64,000 bases of DNA from GCA-002050365 sp038235165 (GCA_038235165.1 JBBSUG010000015.1:56052-120051), one strand, 5' to 3'. Shown: positions 43,944-53,496, counted from the first letter of the stretch. Program-made: numbers and translations. The notes: generated from the sequence alone by a model not told the origin.

Positions 43944-44426
43944 TCAGACCGGCTGCTCGTCTTTTAGGTGCGCCTGTTCGCGCCGGAAATAAATTAGATA
44001 TAAAACCATCCCGACATTTATCAGCAAAACTCCAACGCGAATATATGTCGGCTTTTCATAAATTTCGTAAATTTCAATCGGGATGTAGATGGATCCGGAA
44101 ATTATCGCAAACCATTCCGCCCACGTCCGCAGCAGCCATAAACCGTAGGCTTCGGTAAAGCGAACGGCAGCGTAAAGCAGCGACAGAAAAAAGAAAAGTT
44201 TGATATTGGACGGATTAAGTTGGGTGATCGTTTCAACGATGCGGTGCGCCGCCCTTCCTTCGGAATTAAGATGCAAAAAACCGACCAAATCTTCGGCGAA
44301 AGCAACCACATCGCGGTTAATCAGGGACAGCAGACCGAAACCGGCGATTAACCCGATTATGCCTTTGACAGCTTCATAAACGGCTATCGCACGAATCCCT
44401 TTTGTCGAAGGATGAACTTTTTCCAA
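43944..44426 (-). CDS. DUF2127-family membrane protein
   Basis: 160 residues with four hydrophobic segments. The features HPSTKGIRAIAVYEAVKGII at the start and AYGLWLLRTWAEWFAIISGS in the middle match DUF2127 proteins. The role is unknown. It is divergent from tsaE. Confidence 0.75.
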   Translation of the reverse strand: MEKVHPSTKGIRAIAVYEAVKGIIGLIAGFGLLSLINRDVVAFAEDLVGFLHLNSEGRAAHRIVETITQLNPSNIKLFFFLSLLYAAVRFTEAYGLWLLRTWAEWFAIISGSIYIPIEIYEIYEKPTYIRVGVLLINVGMVLYLIYFRREQAHLKDEQPV

Positions 44427-44613
44427 AACCTTGTAATTACTCAGCTAAAATAAAAAATAATCATACCATTTTCGATACGGCAGAAAAAATTGTTTTGGTG
44501 TTTTTTAGCTTATTTGTAATTTTTGTTAAAGTCTGCGAGGACGGATTATAAAAATCGTGCTTATCTTTTAATCGTTTATAATGTTTTAATCGTTTTGCAT
44601 TTATAAAAATACA

Positions 44614-45078
44614 ATGAACATTGAAGAAGTAAAAAGCTTTTCACCGGAAGAAACATTCGACTTTGCTGAAAAACTGGGTGGAAAATTAAAGGGCGGCGAG
44701 ATTATTCTACTTTCAGGCGGTCTCGGTGCAGGGAAAACGCTTTTTACCAAAGGCATTTTATATGCGCTTGATTATGATGTTGACGAAGTGACGAGTCCGA
44801 GTTTTACGCTCGTCAATTTATATAAAACCGGAAGATTTGATGTTTATCACATTGATTTGTGGCGGTTAGACGAAAAATCCGACGCAGGATTTGCCGTCGG
44901 ATTAGACGAAATTTTGGAGGATGAAACGGCAGTCGTAATTATCGAATGGGCGGAACGGCTCCGCCGCCAATCTTTTGCCAACAAAATAATCAGAGTCGAA
45001 ATAAACGGCGACGGCGACGATCCGCGAACAATAAAAATCGTCGAAAATTCACCGCCGCCGCTTAAAAAAAATTATTGA
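44614..45078 (+). CDS. tsaE: tRNA threonylcarbamoyladenosine biosynthesis ATPase TsaE
   Basis: 154 residues. Walker A is LSGGLGAGKTLFTKGI; TSPSFTLVNLY and FDVYHIDLWRLD are the conserved switch and Walker B-like parts, and IEWAERL closes the core. It drives the t6A tRNA modification together with TsaB and TsaD. The 3' end overlaps the convergent 45072 gene by seven bases. Confidence 0.93.
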   Translation: MNIEEVKSFSPEETFDFAEKLGGKLKGGEIILLSGGLGAGKTLFTKGILYALDYDVDEVTSPSFTLVNLYKTGRFDVYHIDLWRLDEKSDAGFAVGLDEILEDETAVVIIEWAERLRRQSFANKIIRVEINGDGDDPRTIKIVENSPPPLKKNY

Positions 45079-45554
45079 TCTTCTTCTGAAACGCTCACGC
45101 CGTAACGGTCGGCAACAGTTAAAACTTTGTGCCAGGTGAGATTGATTTTCAGATTTTTGTGAGCAAGTTGGTCGGCAAAATCCTCGCTGCTTAATTTTCT
45201 CATTTTGCAGTGAGTTTTAGATTTGCTGAGAAGATCGTCAAAATCGTGCCACGCCGCCATATGACTGCGCCACGCCGCCTGAAAGTCAGCCGGTAAACTT
45301 GAAGAATCCATACTCGACGAAGCGTTGACGTATTCGGAAACGGTTTCGGCATATTCGGGAGAAATCAAAATCTCATCCGCCGAATCCACGTCCGCCATAC
45401 TGTAAACATCAAAATCTCTTTCGTGACCGTTGCTGATGTCCTGCTGCAGAAACTGTGAAATGTCATTCTGCGCCGACTGCGGCAGACCGACCAACGCGAC
45501 CGAAAAGATAAAGGTTAAAGAAAATGCGCCGATTGTTTTGATAAAGTTCATCAT
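45072..45554 (-). CDS. Secreted protein of unknown function
   Basis: 160 residues with a signal peptide (IGAFSLTFIFSVALVGLPQS, cut near SAQ). The mature part is mostly helical and acidic, with WRSHMAAWHDFDDLLSKS. No family is recognised. It is convergent with tsaE, the stop regions overlapping. Confidence 0.65.
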   Translation of the reverse strand: MMNFIKTIGAFSLTFIFSVALVGLPQSAQNDISQFLQQDISNGHERDFDVYSMADVDSADEILISPEYAETVSEYVNASSSMDSSSLPADFQAAWRSHMAAWHDFDDLLSKSKTHCKMRKLSSEDFADQLAHKNLKINLTWHKVLTVADRYGVSVSEEDQ

Positions 45555-45754
45555 AGTAATTATATTATGACTTAAACGTTTGAAAAAATAAATAGGTAAT
45601 TTGCAATTTTTTTATTTCAATTTTGTAGTCTTTTTGCTACGATAAGTAAAGATTTTGTACTAAAGATTTTGTACTTTAGACAAAATCGCAATGCTCAACC
45701 TCTACTAAATTAAACCGGAAACAATATTGAATTTTCAAGTGTCAAATACAACTC

Positions 45755-46936
45755 ATGCAATTAATGATAGCTGCACCTCAATCCGATGTTCAAAATGACC
45801 CGTTATTAAGTGTTCAATATAACTACTTTTTCGGCACCACTTGGGAAGAATGCGGAGTTTCCAAAGCGGATGGGCTTCTTACCGCTCTCGGATTTTCCGT
45901 CCGCGAGGAAGTAACGGCTTTTTGTGCTTCGGTAAATGTGTTCAATGAATTTTCTACGGAAAAATTTTTGAAAACTTATGTCAGTAGCGAAGACAAGCAA
46001 CGTTTGTCAAAATTTGGCAAGGCTCAAAATCAAATCAAGTTATTTCCCGTGACGATGAATTTCAGTTCGTCGGAGGATTTATTCAAAATAGAATTTAATC
46101 CTGGGTATGAGGATTTTTTTCAGGCTTTATTTACGTGGCTAACTCGCGGAGAGAACACTTTCGAGAGGGAAAAATTCATCAGTTGGTGGCAAAATCCGGT
46201 TGGTCAACCGAGTATGTCGGTACGTAACGCATACGCAATCCAGACAGATTCAGTTACAATTCGGCAATCTTTCAAAGACAAAATAGATGCTTTTTTACAG
46301 GAGCGTCGAAACCCTCAAAAGTCCACACCAGACGGCAGTTCCAATCCTTTTGTAGATGGAGTTCATTTCGTTAAGAATTATTTATTGAAATTGATTCTCA
46401 GTCCTTCTGATTGGGGTTATGTGTCGGGAACAGATGTTTCGGTAGGTGTTCAAACTCCATTGAAACTTGTTTCAGCCGGAGCAGGAGGCGGAACCTTTGG
46501 AGTTTATAATCATAAAGAACCAAAAACAGCCTATCCCTTAAAATTTGCAATGGGATCTGTTGGTGCAGGATTTGGACCCTCTTTACCTGTAAGCTTAAGT
46601 ATCAATCCTGAGGCTTTACCTTCAGCCGGTAAAATTTATCATGGATTTGGAAGCCGGATTTCCGGTGACAGTTCTTTTTACGGATTTTTTTTAACACTAA
46701 GCGTTGGCGCAGCAGACGTATTAAATCAAACGTCCGCCTTAATGTTTATTGCGCCTTATTACGTAGCCGCCTCCGCCGGAATTTATCCCGGAATGGACGG
46801 CGCGAAATGGGCAGAGATATTTGCAAAAGTAATTCCGCTTTCGAGTGCGATTATTGCTCTTGATGGAAATGGAGTCGAAACGTCAATTAGTGTCTCAGCA
46901 CAGCTTTCGTGTGGATTTGTTGGTCCTAACAAATAA
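45755..46936 (+). CDS. Protein of unknown function, first of a three-gene unit
   Basis: 393 residues without a clear signal peptide. The N-terminal half is mixed alpha/beta (FFGTTWEECGVSKADGLLTA). The C-terminal half is Gly/Ser/Ala-rich and beta-like (SAGAGGGTFGVYNHKE, FAMGSVGAGFGPSLPVSLS), resembling a barrel or a pore-forming fold. I do not recognise it. The next start is four bases after its stop, so the three genes are probably one transcript. Confidence 0.65.
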   Translation: MQLMIAAPQSDVQNDPLLSVQYNYFFGTTWEECGVSKADGLLTALGFSVREEVTAFCASVNVFNEFSTEKFLKTYVSSEDKQRLSKFGKAQNQIKLFPVTMNFSSSEDLFKIEFNPGYEDFFQALFTWLTRGENTFEREKFISWWQNPVGQPSMSVRNAYAIQTDSVTIRQSFKDKIDAFLQERRNPQKSTPDGSSNPFVDGVHFVKNYLLKLILSPSDWGYVSGTDVSVGVQTPLKLVSAGAGGGTFGVYNHKEPKTAYPLKFAMGSVGAGFGPSLPVSLSINPEALPSAGKIYHGFGSRISGDSSFYGFFLTLSVGAADVLNQTSALMFIAPYYVAASAGIYPGMDGAKWAEIFAKVIPLSSAIIALDGNGVETSISVSAQLSCGFVGPNK

Positions 46937-46940
46937 ATAT

Positions 46941-47339
46941 ATGGCGGAAACTAACTCTTTTAGAAATCAAAATATTTTTGGGAGAATTTTCTCGGCAGTA
47001 ATTTCCTTTTTTGAAAATCTTTTCACATGGAAAGGCGAATTAAAAAAATTTATCGAATGGACAGATCGCCATAATCTAAAAATCATTAAAATAGAAGGTT
47101 GTTTATATTTCGAAGCGGGCTTTTCATCCTCTCAAATATCAAGAGGACATTCGTGTGCGAAAATGGAAGTTATCAATAGCAAGGGGCAAACTCAAGGATT
47201 GTATTTAATGGCTTACAATTGGGCTGATGCCGGATTATCAAAAAGCAGATTTGTTCCGTTAGGTGAAATTAGCTTTTCCGAACCATATAAAATCGTTGAG
47301 AATGAATTAGTTGCTTTGACCAAAGCCAACAAAAGATAA
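46941..47339 (+). CDS. Protein of unknown function, second of the unit
   Basis: 132 residues from the ATG at 46941; an upstream start would overlap the previous gene heavily. It has one hydrophobic stretch (IFSAVISFFENLF), then a beta-rich domain. No known motif is seen. Its stop codon immediately precedes the next ATG. Confidence 0.6.
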   Translation: MAETNSFRNQNIFGRIFSAVISFFENLFTWKGELKKFIEWTDRHNLKIIKIEGCLYFEAGFSSSQISRGHSCAKMEVINSKGQTQGLYLMAYNWADAGLSKSRFVPLGEISFSEPYKIVENELVALTKANKR

Positions 47340-48149
47340 ATGAAAAAAGCTATGAGTTTTCCAGGCAGCTTAAAAATATTAACTGTTGTCATTCTCTTTA
47401 TTGTGACCCAAGTAATTTCGGTTTCCGCACAAAGCCAGAAATGCGATATGCGGTTAAATGTTTTTCTGCTTCACGATTCTGATTTCCCGCAAGATACTGC
47501 GATCAAAAATGTTAGTGCCAAAATAGTTAATTTAGCCACAAATGATGAATCATTTTCACAAATAAAAGATAAATTTCCATATTTTGCTCGTTTAACAGAA
47601 GGTAAATACAATCTGGTCGTCAGTCAGAAAAATTACAAAAACACGACTAAGCAAATCAATCTCGATTGTAAATTTGTCAACGAAAAAGGTATTTTTGACG
47701 AAATTATATTTTTGACAGACGCGGGGGAAAATGAAATCTATCAAATGTGGCAGGTCAACTTAAAAGTTTTGAATGAGTATCCGTCGCCTCCTTCGCGTAT
47801 TTCACCGAATCAAAAAAGTGATTCCTCGCCGATTGTAATTGCCGCTGACATTGCTCTTAACGAACGGGCAATTTATTTACCATCGCCTGTTTTTCCTGTT
47901 GAAATAAAAAAAATAAGAGATAATTTGCTGAATGACCTAACTGCCTTTGTCATTCAAGTGAATGTTGCAATAGATAAAAAAGGAAATGTAATGAGAGCTG
48001 AATCCGACCGTCAATTATTAGAAAGTAATTTTCAAGATTTGATTCCTTATATCATTGAAAGTGCAAAAAAATCAAAGTTTGTTCCGATCAACATAAAAGG
48101 TAAATCCAGTGAGTTACAAGGGTTTATAATCTACTCATTTTCAAAATAA
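47340..48149 (+). CDS. Secreted protein with TonB-C-like end, third of the unit
   Basis: 269 residues. A signal peptide (LTVVILFIVTQVISVSA) is followed by a carboxypeptidase-regulatory-like domain (FARLTEGKYNLVVSQKNYKN). The last 80 residues (VIQVNVAIDKKGNVMRAES, ESAKKSKFVPINIKG) look like the TonB C-terminal fold. The function is unknown; the periplasm is the likely location. Confidence 0.65.
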   Translation: MKKAMSFPGSLKILTVVILFIVTQVISVSAQSQKCDMRLNVFLLHDSDFPQDTAIKNVSAKIVNLATNDESFSQIKDKFPYFARLTEGKYNLVVSQKNYKNTTKQINLDCKFVNEKGIFDEIIFLTDAGENEIYQMWQVNLKVLNEYPSPPSRISPNQKSDSSPIVIAADIALNERAIYLPSPVFPVEIKKIRDNLLNDLTAFVIQVNVAIDKKGNVMRAESDRQLLESNFQDLIPYIIESAKKSKFVPINIKGKSSELQGFIIYSFSK

Positions 48150-48403
48150 CATCTTTTCACCAATATAATTTCAGTTAAGTGTTCTGCTCGGACTTTGATG
48201 TCCGGCACTATAACGGCGTTTAAACTCTAAATCCGCATTCCGGCGAAGTGGAGTGATTTTAATAATTAGGCGGATGAGCCGCTTCGATATTTCGGTGATA
48301 GATACTCAATATGACGTACAAGTGTTATAATTTGCTCATTTTCAGAAAGTTTCTTGATTGAATTGATATTTTTTTTAAATAAGCTCTATTAACTGATATT
48401 GCA
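48150..48403. other. Intergenic region, no gene seen
   Basis: 254 bases between the three-gene unit and the phosphorylase gene. Two short GC-rich inverted repeats occur (CGGAC/GTCCG near 48188-48205, GCGG/CCGC near 48270-48285). No T-tract terminator and no promoter hexamers are obvious. Confidence 0.3.
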
Positions 48404-49723
48404 ATGAATCCACAAGATTTGATCCGAAAAAAACGTGACGGCGGCAAATTTTCAGCGGCGGAGATAGACGCTTTTGTGCGCGGCGTGTGTGACAAAACGT
48501 GGGCTGATTATCATATTTCCGCGCTGTTGATGGCGATGTTTATTAACGGGCTGCGCCAATCCGAGCAAACCGCGCTGACCGAAGCGATGCTCAATTCGGG
48601 CGAGATTTTGGATTTTTCGGAGCTGGACGCGCCAATTGCCGATAAACATTCGACGGGCGGAGTCGGTGATAAAACTTCACTGTTGATCGCGCCGATGGCG
48701 GCGGCGTGCGGCGTTTGCGTACCGATGATTTCCGGGCGCGGTCTCGGACACACCGGCGGAACGCTCGATAAACTCGAATCAATCGAAGGCTACAACGTCA
48801 ATTTGTCCAAGGAAAAGTTCAAGGAAATCATTAAACACTGCGGTTTTGCGATGACCGGGCAAACGTCGAAAATTGTTCCTGCCGACCGCAAGTTATACGC
48901 GCTGCGCGATGCGACGGCGACGGTCGAATCAATTCCGTTGATCGTCGCTTCGATTATGTCGAAAAAACTCGCCGAAGGTTTGAGTGCGCTCGTGCTGGAC
49001 GTGAAAACCGGCAGCGGCGCGTTTATGCAGCGCGAACGCGACGCGCGGAAACTGGCGAAGGCACTCGTCAAAACCGGAACTGCCTGCGGCGTGAAAACCG
49101 AAGCCGTCATTTCCGATATGAATCAGCCGCTCGGCAAATACGTCGGGAACGCGCTGGAAGTTTATGAATGTCTGCAAATTTTGCGAAATGAAACCGAAGA
49201 ATCCGCCGAACCGACGCTCAAATTGTCAATCGAACTCATCACCCGCATACTGCTTCTAACCAAAACCGCAAGTTCGACGCAGAAAGCAAAAGCGATGATA
49301 AAAGAAGTTTTGGAGAGCGGCAAGGCACTGGAAAAGTTCAAAGAAAATATTAAAATGCAGGGCGGCAATCCGAAAATCTGTGATAAACCGAAACTGCTTC
49401 TCAACGAAAACCTGCTCGAAGTAAAAATCAAATCGCCCGACAGCGGCTATATTCTGGAAATTGACGCCACCGAAATCGGCAAAGCGGTTTCATTAATCGG
49501 CGGCGGGCGCATCAAAATTGATGACAAAATTGATTACGCGGTCGGTTATTCCTGCGACGCAAAACTAGGCGATAAGGTAAAAGAACACGAACCGCTCGGC
49601 ACGCTTTACTGCCGCACCGAAGCGCAAGCCGCGCCAGTGTTGGCAAAGCTGCAAATGGCATACAAAATCAGCCCGGAAAAACCGACGCGAAAATTTGAAC
49701 TGGTCAAAGAAATTATTTCGTAA
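48404..49723 (+). CDS. Pyrimidine-nucleoside (thymidine) phosphorylase
   Basis: 439 residues. It starts with PQDLIRKKRDGGKFSAAEID and holds the signature ADKHSTGGVGDKTSLLIAPM and SGRGLGHTGGTLDKLESI; KTGSGAFM and the C-terminal LGTLYC complete it. The enzyme splits thymidine, uridine or deoxyuridine with phosphate, giving base and sugar phosphate. The genes downstream encode a BMP-type nucleoside uptake system, consistent with nucleoside salvage. Confidence 0.93.
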   Translation: MNPQDLIRKKRDGGKFSAAEIDAFVRGVCDKTWADYHISALLMAMFINGLRQSEQTALTEAMLNSGEILDFSELDAPIADKHSTGGVGDKTSLLIAPMAAACGVCVPMISGRGLGHTGGTLDKLESIEGYNVNLSKEKFKEIIKHCGFAMTGQTSKIVPADRKLYALRDATATVESIPLIVASIMSKKLAEGLSALVLDVKTGSGAFMQRERDARKLAKALVKTGTACGVKTEAVISDMNQPLGKYVGNALEVYECLQILRNETEESAEPTLKLSIELITRILLLTKTASSTQKAKAMIKEVLESGKALEKFKENIKMQGGNPKICDKPKLLLNENLLEVKIKSPDSGYILEIDATEIGKAVSLIGGGRIKIDDKIDYAVGYSCDAKLGDKVKEHEPLGTLYCRTEAQAAPVLAKLQMAYKISPEKPTRKFELVKEIIS

Positions 49724-49893
49724 AGTTTATTGTCGGGCGGGCAATTTTGCTGTCTTATCAGAATTGCCAGGTTAATCGCCACAAAAAGCGCAATATTCTC
49801 AAACTCATTTTGTGTTTTTTGCGATCTTTACGGCTATTATTCTTGAAATTGTCAAACATTTATTTGGCTCGGAAAGCGTGAAACTTCAATCTT

Positions 49894-50946
49894 ATGAAAA
49901 TGCGATTATTATTGTTAATTTTAGCGGTGACCGCTGTTTTTTTTACCGTTTCGTGCGAACCGGCAGCGGAGGCGAACGCCGACAAAGGCAAAATCAAGGT
50001 CGGCATCGTGTTCGACATCGGCGGCAAAAATGACCGTTCGTTCAACGCGGCGGCGTGGGAAGGCGTGCGGCGTGCGGAAAAGGATTTGGACATCGTTTTG
50101 CGCGATGTCGAACCCGGCAATCCGACTTCGATTGAACCGGCGATGCGGGCATTTGCCGAACGAAATTTCGATTTAGTGATCGGCATCGGTTTCGCGCAAG
50201 GTCCGATTATGGAACGAGTTGCAAGAGATTACCCGAATATCAAATTTGCCATTGTTGACGGCGTGATTTTAGATGAGGATGGCAAACCTCTGCCGAATGT
50301 TGCTTCCCTGGTTTTCCGCGAACACGAAGGTTCTTACCTGGTCGGAATGATCGCGGCGGCGAAATCGAAAACCGGCGTTTTAGGCTTCGTCGGCGGAATG
50401 GACATCCCGCTGATCCATAAATTTGAAACAGGTTACGAAGAAGGTGCGCGGGCAGTTAATCCGAACATTAAAGTTTACGACAGCTACGTCGGCATCACTG
50501 ATTCGGCGTGGAATAATCCGGGCAAAGGCAGAGAACTTGCATCAGATCAATTAGATCGCGGTGCGGATGTTATTTTTACAGCGGCGGGAAATTCCGGTTT
50601 GGGTGCGTTCGACGCGGTTGAACAGCGCGGCAGAAATGATGACGGCGAGGCGAAAAATTTTGTCATCGGCGTTGACTCAAATCAGAACGGACAGCGACCC
50701 GGATTTGTGTTGACTTCAATGGTTAAAAGAGTTGACAATGCCGTTTACGATGTTGTCAAAGAAGTCAAAGAAGGAAAATTTGCGGGCGGATTTCATTCGT
50801 TCGGTTTAGACAAAGACGGCGTAGCTTACGCGATGGATGACAATAATAAAAATTTAATTTCGCCGGAAGTCATCAAAAAAGTCGAAGAGGCGAAAAAGGA
50901 AATTGTTGCCGGTCAGATAAAAGTGACGGATGCGATGGCGAAATAA
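49894..50946 (+). CDS. BMP-family ABC transporter substrate-binding lipoprotein
   Basis: 350 residues. The lipobox is in ILAVTAVFFTVSCEP. The mature protein has KVGIVFDIGGKNDRSFNAAA, VIGIGFAQGP and VGGMDIPLIHKFETGYEEGA, the standard BmpA/Med fold for binding nucleosides. It feeds the ABC ATPase at 51851. A toxin-antitoxin-like pair now lies between the two transporter genes. Confidence 0.92.
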   Translation: MKMRLLLLILAVTAVFFTVSCEPAAEANADKGKIKVGIVFDIGGKNDRSFNAAAWEGVRRAEKDLDIVLRDVEPGNPTSIEPAMRAFAERNFDLVIGIGFAQGPIMERVARDYPNIKFAIVDGVILDEDGKPLPNVASLVFREHEGSYLVGMIAAAKSKTGVLGFVGGMDIPLIHKFETGYEEGARAVNPNIKVYDSYVGITDSAWNNPGKGRELASDQLDRGADVIFTAAGNSGLGAFDAVEQRGRNDDGEAKNFVIGVDSNQNGQRPGFVLTSMVKRVDNAVYDVVKEVKEGKFAGGFHSFGLDKDGVAYAMDDNNKNLISPEVIKKVEEAKKEIVAGQIKVTDAMAK

Positions 50947-50982
50947 ATTAGTTGTAATTCTTTCACAATTAAGGAGAAATAA

Positions 50983-51246
50983 ATGCCTGAAGTATTAGAC
51001 ATACGCGAAACGAAAAATGAAGCTGCCGAGATTGTCGGCGATGCTTTCTCGTGGAAAGTCGAGTTGCCGGATTCAGTAAAAAAGGAAAACAATCTGTCAA
51101 GAAATTCATACCTTGTTTTAACAGTTTTCAACGGCAAAATAAGCGGAGAGTTGATTAATGTCACCAAGGAAATCAAATATGAATCCGAAAGATTGATAAA
51201 TAAGTACCGGGAAAGTTTTGAGGAGATGAAACGACTTGGCGACTGA
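50983..51246 (+). CDS. Putative antitoxin partner of the Fic/Doc protein
   Basis: 87 residues, acidic, with a strand-rich middle and a helical C-terminus (LINKYRESFEEMKRLGD). It has a good Shine-Dalgarno (AAGGAG) and overlaps the Fic/Doc gene by 11 bases, the usual layout of toxin-antitoxin modules. It does not match Phd by eye. Assignment as antitoxin is from context only. Confidence 0.55.
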   Translation: MPEVLDIRETKNEAAEIVGDAFSWKVELPDSVKKENNLSRNSYLVLTVFNGKISGELINVTKEIKYESERLINKYRESFEEMKRLGD

Positions 51247-51631
51247 GGAAATTCTTTATATTGAATATCCTGAGGCTGTCGCGCTGCACTTTGAAATTAT
51301 GTTCGCTTTCGGCGAAACGCGCATCGGCGTTGCCGAACCGACTTTGGTCGAGTCAGCACTTGCCAGACCGAAACACGCTGTCGCTTATGAAGATGCCGAC
51401 GTTATACGTCAAGCCTCGACACTTCTTTTCGGTTTAATAAAAAATCATCCGTGGCACGGCGGCAATAAACGCACCGCAACCGCGCTAACTGATTCATTTC
51501 TATATCGTAACGGCTATAAGTTGCAAGATACACTTTTAGAATTAATTGAATTATCTTTAAATGTCGAATCGGACGTTTGGAAAATTGACGAAATCGAAGT
51601 TTGGCTGCGTGAAAGAGTTTCAATAAATTAA
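51236..51631 (+). CDS. Fic/Doc-family (death-on-curing) toxin
   Basis: 131 residues from a TTG start. The central motif NHPWHGGNKRTATALTDSFL carries the Fic-type His, Asn-Lys-Arg and glycine positions. Doc-type proteins modify targets such as EF-Tu by phosphorylation; Fic proteins AMP-ylate. Doc-like size and the small upstream partner suggest a type II toxin-antitoxin system. It lies inside a transporter operon. Confidence 0.8.
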   Translation: MATEEILYIEYPEAVALHFEIMFAFGETRIGVAEPTLVESALARPKHAVAYEDADVIRQASTLLFGLIKNHPWHGGNKRTATALTDSFLYRNGYKLQDTLLELIELSLNVESDVWKIDEIEVWLRERVSIN

Positions 51632-51633
51632 AA

Positions 51634-51801
51634 ATGAATTTTCTACCTGTTGCAATAATCTCATTTATATTTATTTTTTTAGGAATGTTTCTTTTTAAAT
51701 TTCCAAAAACAGTCAGAAAGTATGAAACTCGAATGATACGTTTTATTAAAGACGAAGATGGATATATATTTACAACAAAAATCTTCGGATTGATTTTTTA
51801 A
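51634..51801 (+). CDS. Small membrane protein, possibly frameshifted
   Basis: 55 residues with an N-terminal membrane segment (VAIISFIFIFLGMFLF), a basic loop and a stop right after GLIF. One more T in the run of T residues just before the stop would extend it by a second membrane segment (LIIGSLVFLMSIIGLIV) to a TAA that overlaps the next ATG. So the true gene may encode a two-helix protein of about 72 residues with a one-base deletion here. No family is recognised. Confidence 0.5.
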   Translation: MNFLPVAIISFIFIFLGMFLFKFPKTVRKYETRMIRFIKDEDGYIFTTKIFGLIF

Positions 51802-51850
51802 TTATAGGAAGTCTAGTTTTTCTAATGTCAATAATTGGACTAATTGTGTA

Positions 51851-53344
51851 ATGCTCGAACTAAAAAACATAACAAAAACATTCGGCGATGTCGTTGCCAA
51901 CAATGACGTTTCCATCAAAATCGAAAAAGGCACGATTCACGCGATTGTCGGCGAAAACGGCGCGGGCAAATCTACGGTTATGCGAATCGCTTACGGATTT
52001 TATGCGGCGGACAGCGGTGAGATTAAAGTTGACGGGGAAGTCGTCAGCATCAAATCGCCGGAAGATGCGATCAAACTCGGAATCGGGATGGTGCATCAGC
52101 ATTTTATGCTGGTTGACACGATGACCGTCGCCGAAAATATCGTTCTCGGCGCGGAAACGGGCGGCGCGTTTAATCTCGATTTGGACAAGGCGAACAAAGA
52201 TATTCTGGCGTTGTCGAACGAACTGCGGCTGGGCGTTAATCCGAAAGCGTATATTGAAGATTTGTCGGTCGGCGCACAGCAAAAAGTCGAATTGTTGAAA
52301 GCACTTTACCGCAACGCGCAGATTTTAATTTTAGACGAGCCGACCGCCGTTTTAACGCCGCAGGAAGTGGAAGAATTTTTCGGTATTTTGCGCCGGATGC
52401 GGCAGCAGGGAAAAACCGTCATCATTATCACGCATAAACTCGAAGAAGTGCTGGCGATTTCCGACGATGTGACCGTGATGCGCGACGGCAAGGTCGTCGG
52501 CAATGTCAAAACAAGCGAAACCAACGCGAAAGATTTAGCCCGGATGATCGTCGGGCGCGACGTTTTGCTGCGGGTCGAAAAAACTGACGCGAACCCGCAC
52601 GAAAATGTGCTGAATGTCCAAAATCTTTCCGTTAAGAGCAAACACGGCGAATCGCTGAATAATGTTTCATTCAATGTTCGCGCCGGTGAAATCGTCGGCA
52701 TCGCCGGCATCGAGGGGAACGGGCAGAGCGAATTGATCGAAGTGATTGCCGGACTTATTTCGGTTTCACAAGGCACAGTCGAATTTTTAGGTAAAGACAT
52801 TACTTCGACGACGGCGAGAAAACGCAAGGAACTCGGCATTGCCCATATTCCCGAAGACCGTCACAAACGCGGTCTGCTGCTTGATTCGGACTTGGAAGAA
52901 AATGCGATTCTCGGCGTTCATTACCGCCCGCCGGTCGCCTCCGTCGGCTTTTTGAATTCAACAAACATCGAAACGCGCACCAAAGGAATTATCAAAAATT
53001 TTGACGTGCGCCCGCCGAATCCCGAACTCGCCGCGAAGAATCTTTCGGGCGGCAACCAGCAAAAATTGATTATCGGCAGGGAATTCGAACTCAACCCGAA
53101 ACTGCTGCTCGTTTCACAGCCGACGCGCGGCGTGGACATCGGCGCAATCGAGTTTATTCACCGCAAACTAATTGCTCTGAGAGATGCGGGCAGCGCGATT
53201 CTGCTCGTCTCGGCGGAATTGGAAGAAGTAACCGCGTTGGCTGACCGGCTGCTCGTCATCTACAAAGGCAAATTTGCCGGGGAAGTTGACCCGAAAATTA
53301 CCTCGAACGAAGAAATCGGCTTGCTGATGACGGGAGGGAACTAA
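51851..53344 (+). CDS. ABC transporter ATP-binding protein (BMP/nucleoside type, two NBDs)
   Basis: 497 residues with two ATPase domains. First NBD: Walker A GENGAGKST, signature LSVGAQQKVE, Walker B ILILDEPTAVL. Second NBD: a degenerate Walker A (GIEGNGQSEL), signature LSGGNQQK and SQPTRGVDIGA. This is the sugar/nucleoside RbsA-like architecture that pairs with BMP proteins. The two permease genes that usually follow are not present downstream; the next DNA is a REP/transposase block. Confidence 0.93.
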   Translation: MLELKNITKTFGDVVANNDVSIKIEKGTIHAIVGENGAGKSTVMRIAYGFYAADSGEIKVDGEVVSIKSPEDAIKLGIGMVHQHFMLVDTMTVAENIVLGAETGGAFNLDLDKANKDILALSNELRLGVNPKAYIEDLSVGAQQKVELLKALYRNAQILILDEPTAVLTPQEVEEFFGILRRMRQQGKTVIIITHKLEEVLAISDDVTVMRDGKVVGNVKTSETNAKDLARMIVGRDVLLRVEKTDANPHENVLNVQNLSVKSKHGESLNNVSFNVRAGEIVGIAGIEGNGQSELIEVIAGLISVSQGTVEFLGKDITSTTARKRKELGIAHIPEDRHKRGLLLDSDLEENAILGVHYRPPVASVGFLNSTNIETRTKGIIKNFDVRPPNPELAAKNLSGGNQQKLIIGREFELNPKLLLVSQPTRGVDIGAIEFIHRKLIALRDAGSAILLVSAELEEVTALADRLLVIYKGKFAGEVDPKITSNEEIGLLMTGGN

Positions 53345-53449
53345 AAGCAAAGTATAGTTCACGAAACGTCAATCGCTAATTCGTATCTCATCAAATCTCT
53401 CTCGACATTTTTATTGACCAATCCTGCGGAACGCCGTGCATTTTTTAAA

Positions 53450-53496
53450 GTCGCCAACGGCGGTAAACATTACAGCCCAGCGAGCATCGCCGGGAA
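53450..53496. repeat. REP unit left of the transposase gene
   Basis: Two adjoining imperfect palindromes, TCGCCAACGGCGG and AGCCCAGCGAGCATCGCCGG, joined by TAAACATTAC. Matches the unit at 54081-54126 in the same orientation. Confidence 0.75.
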
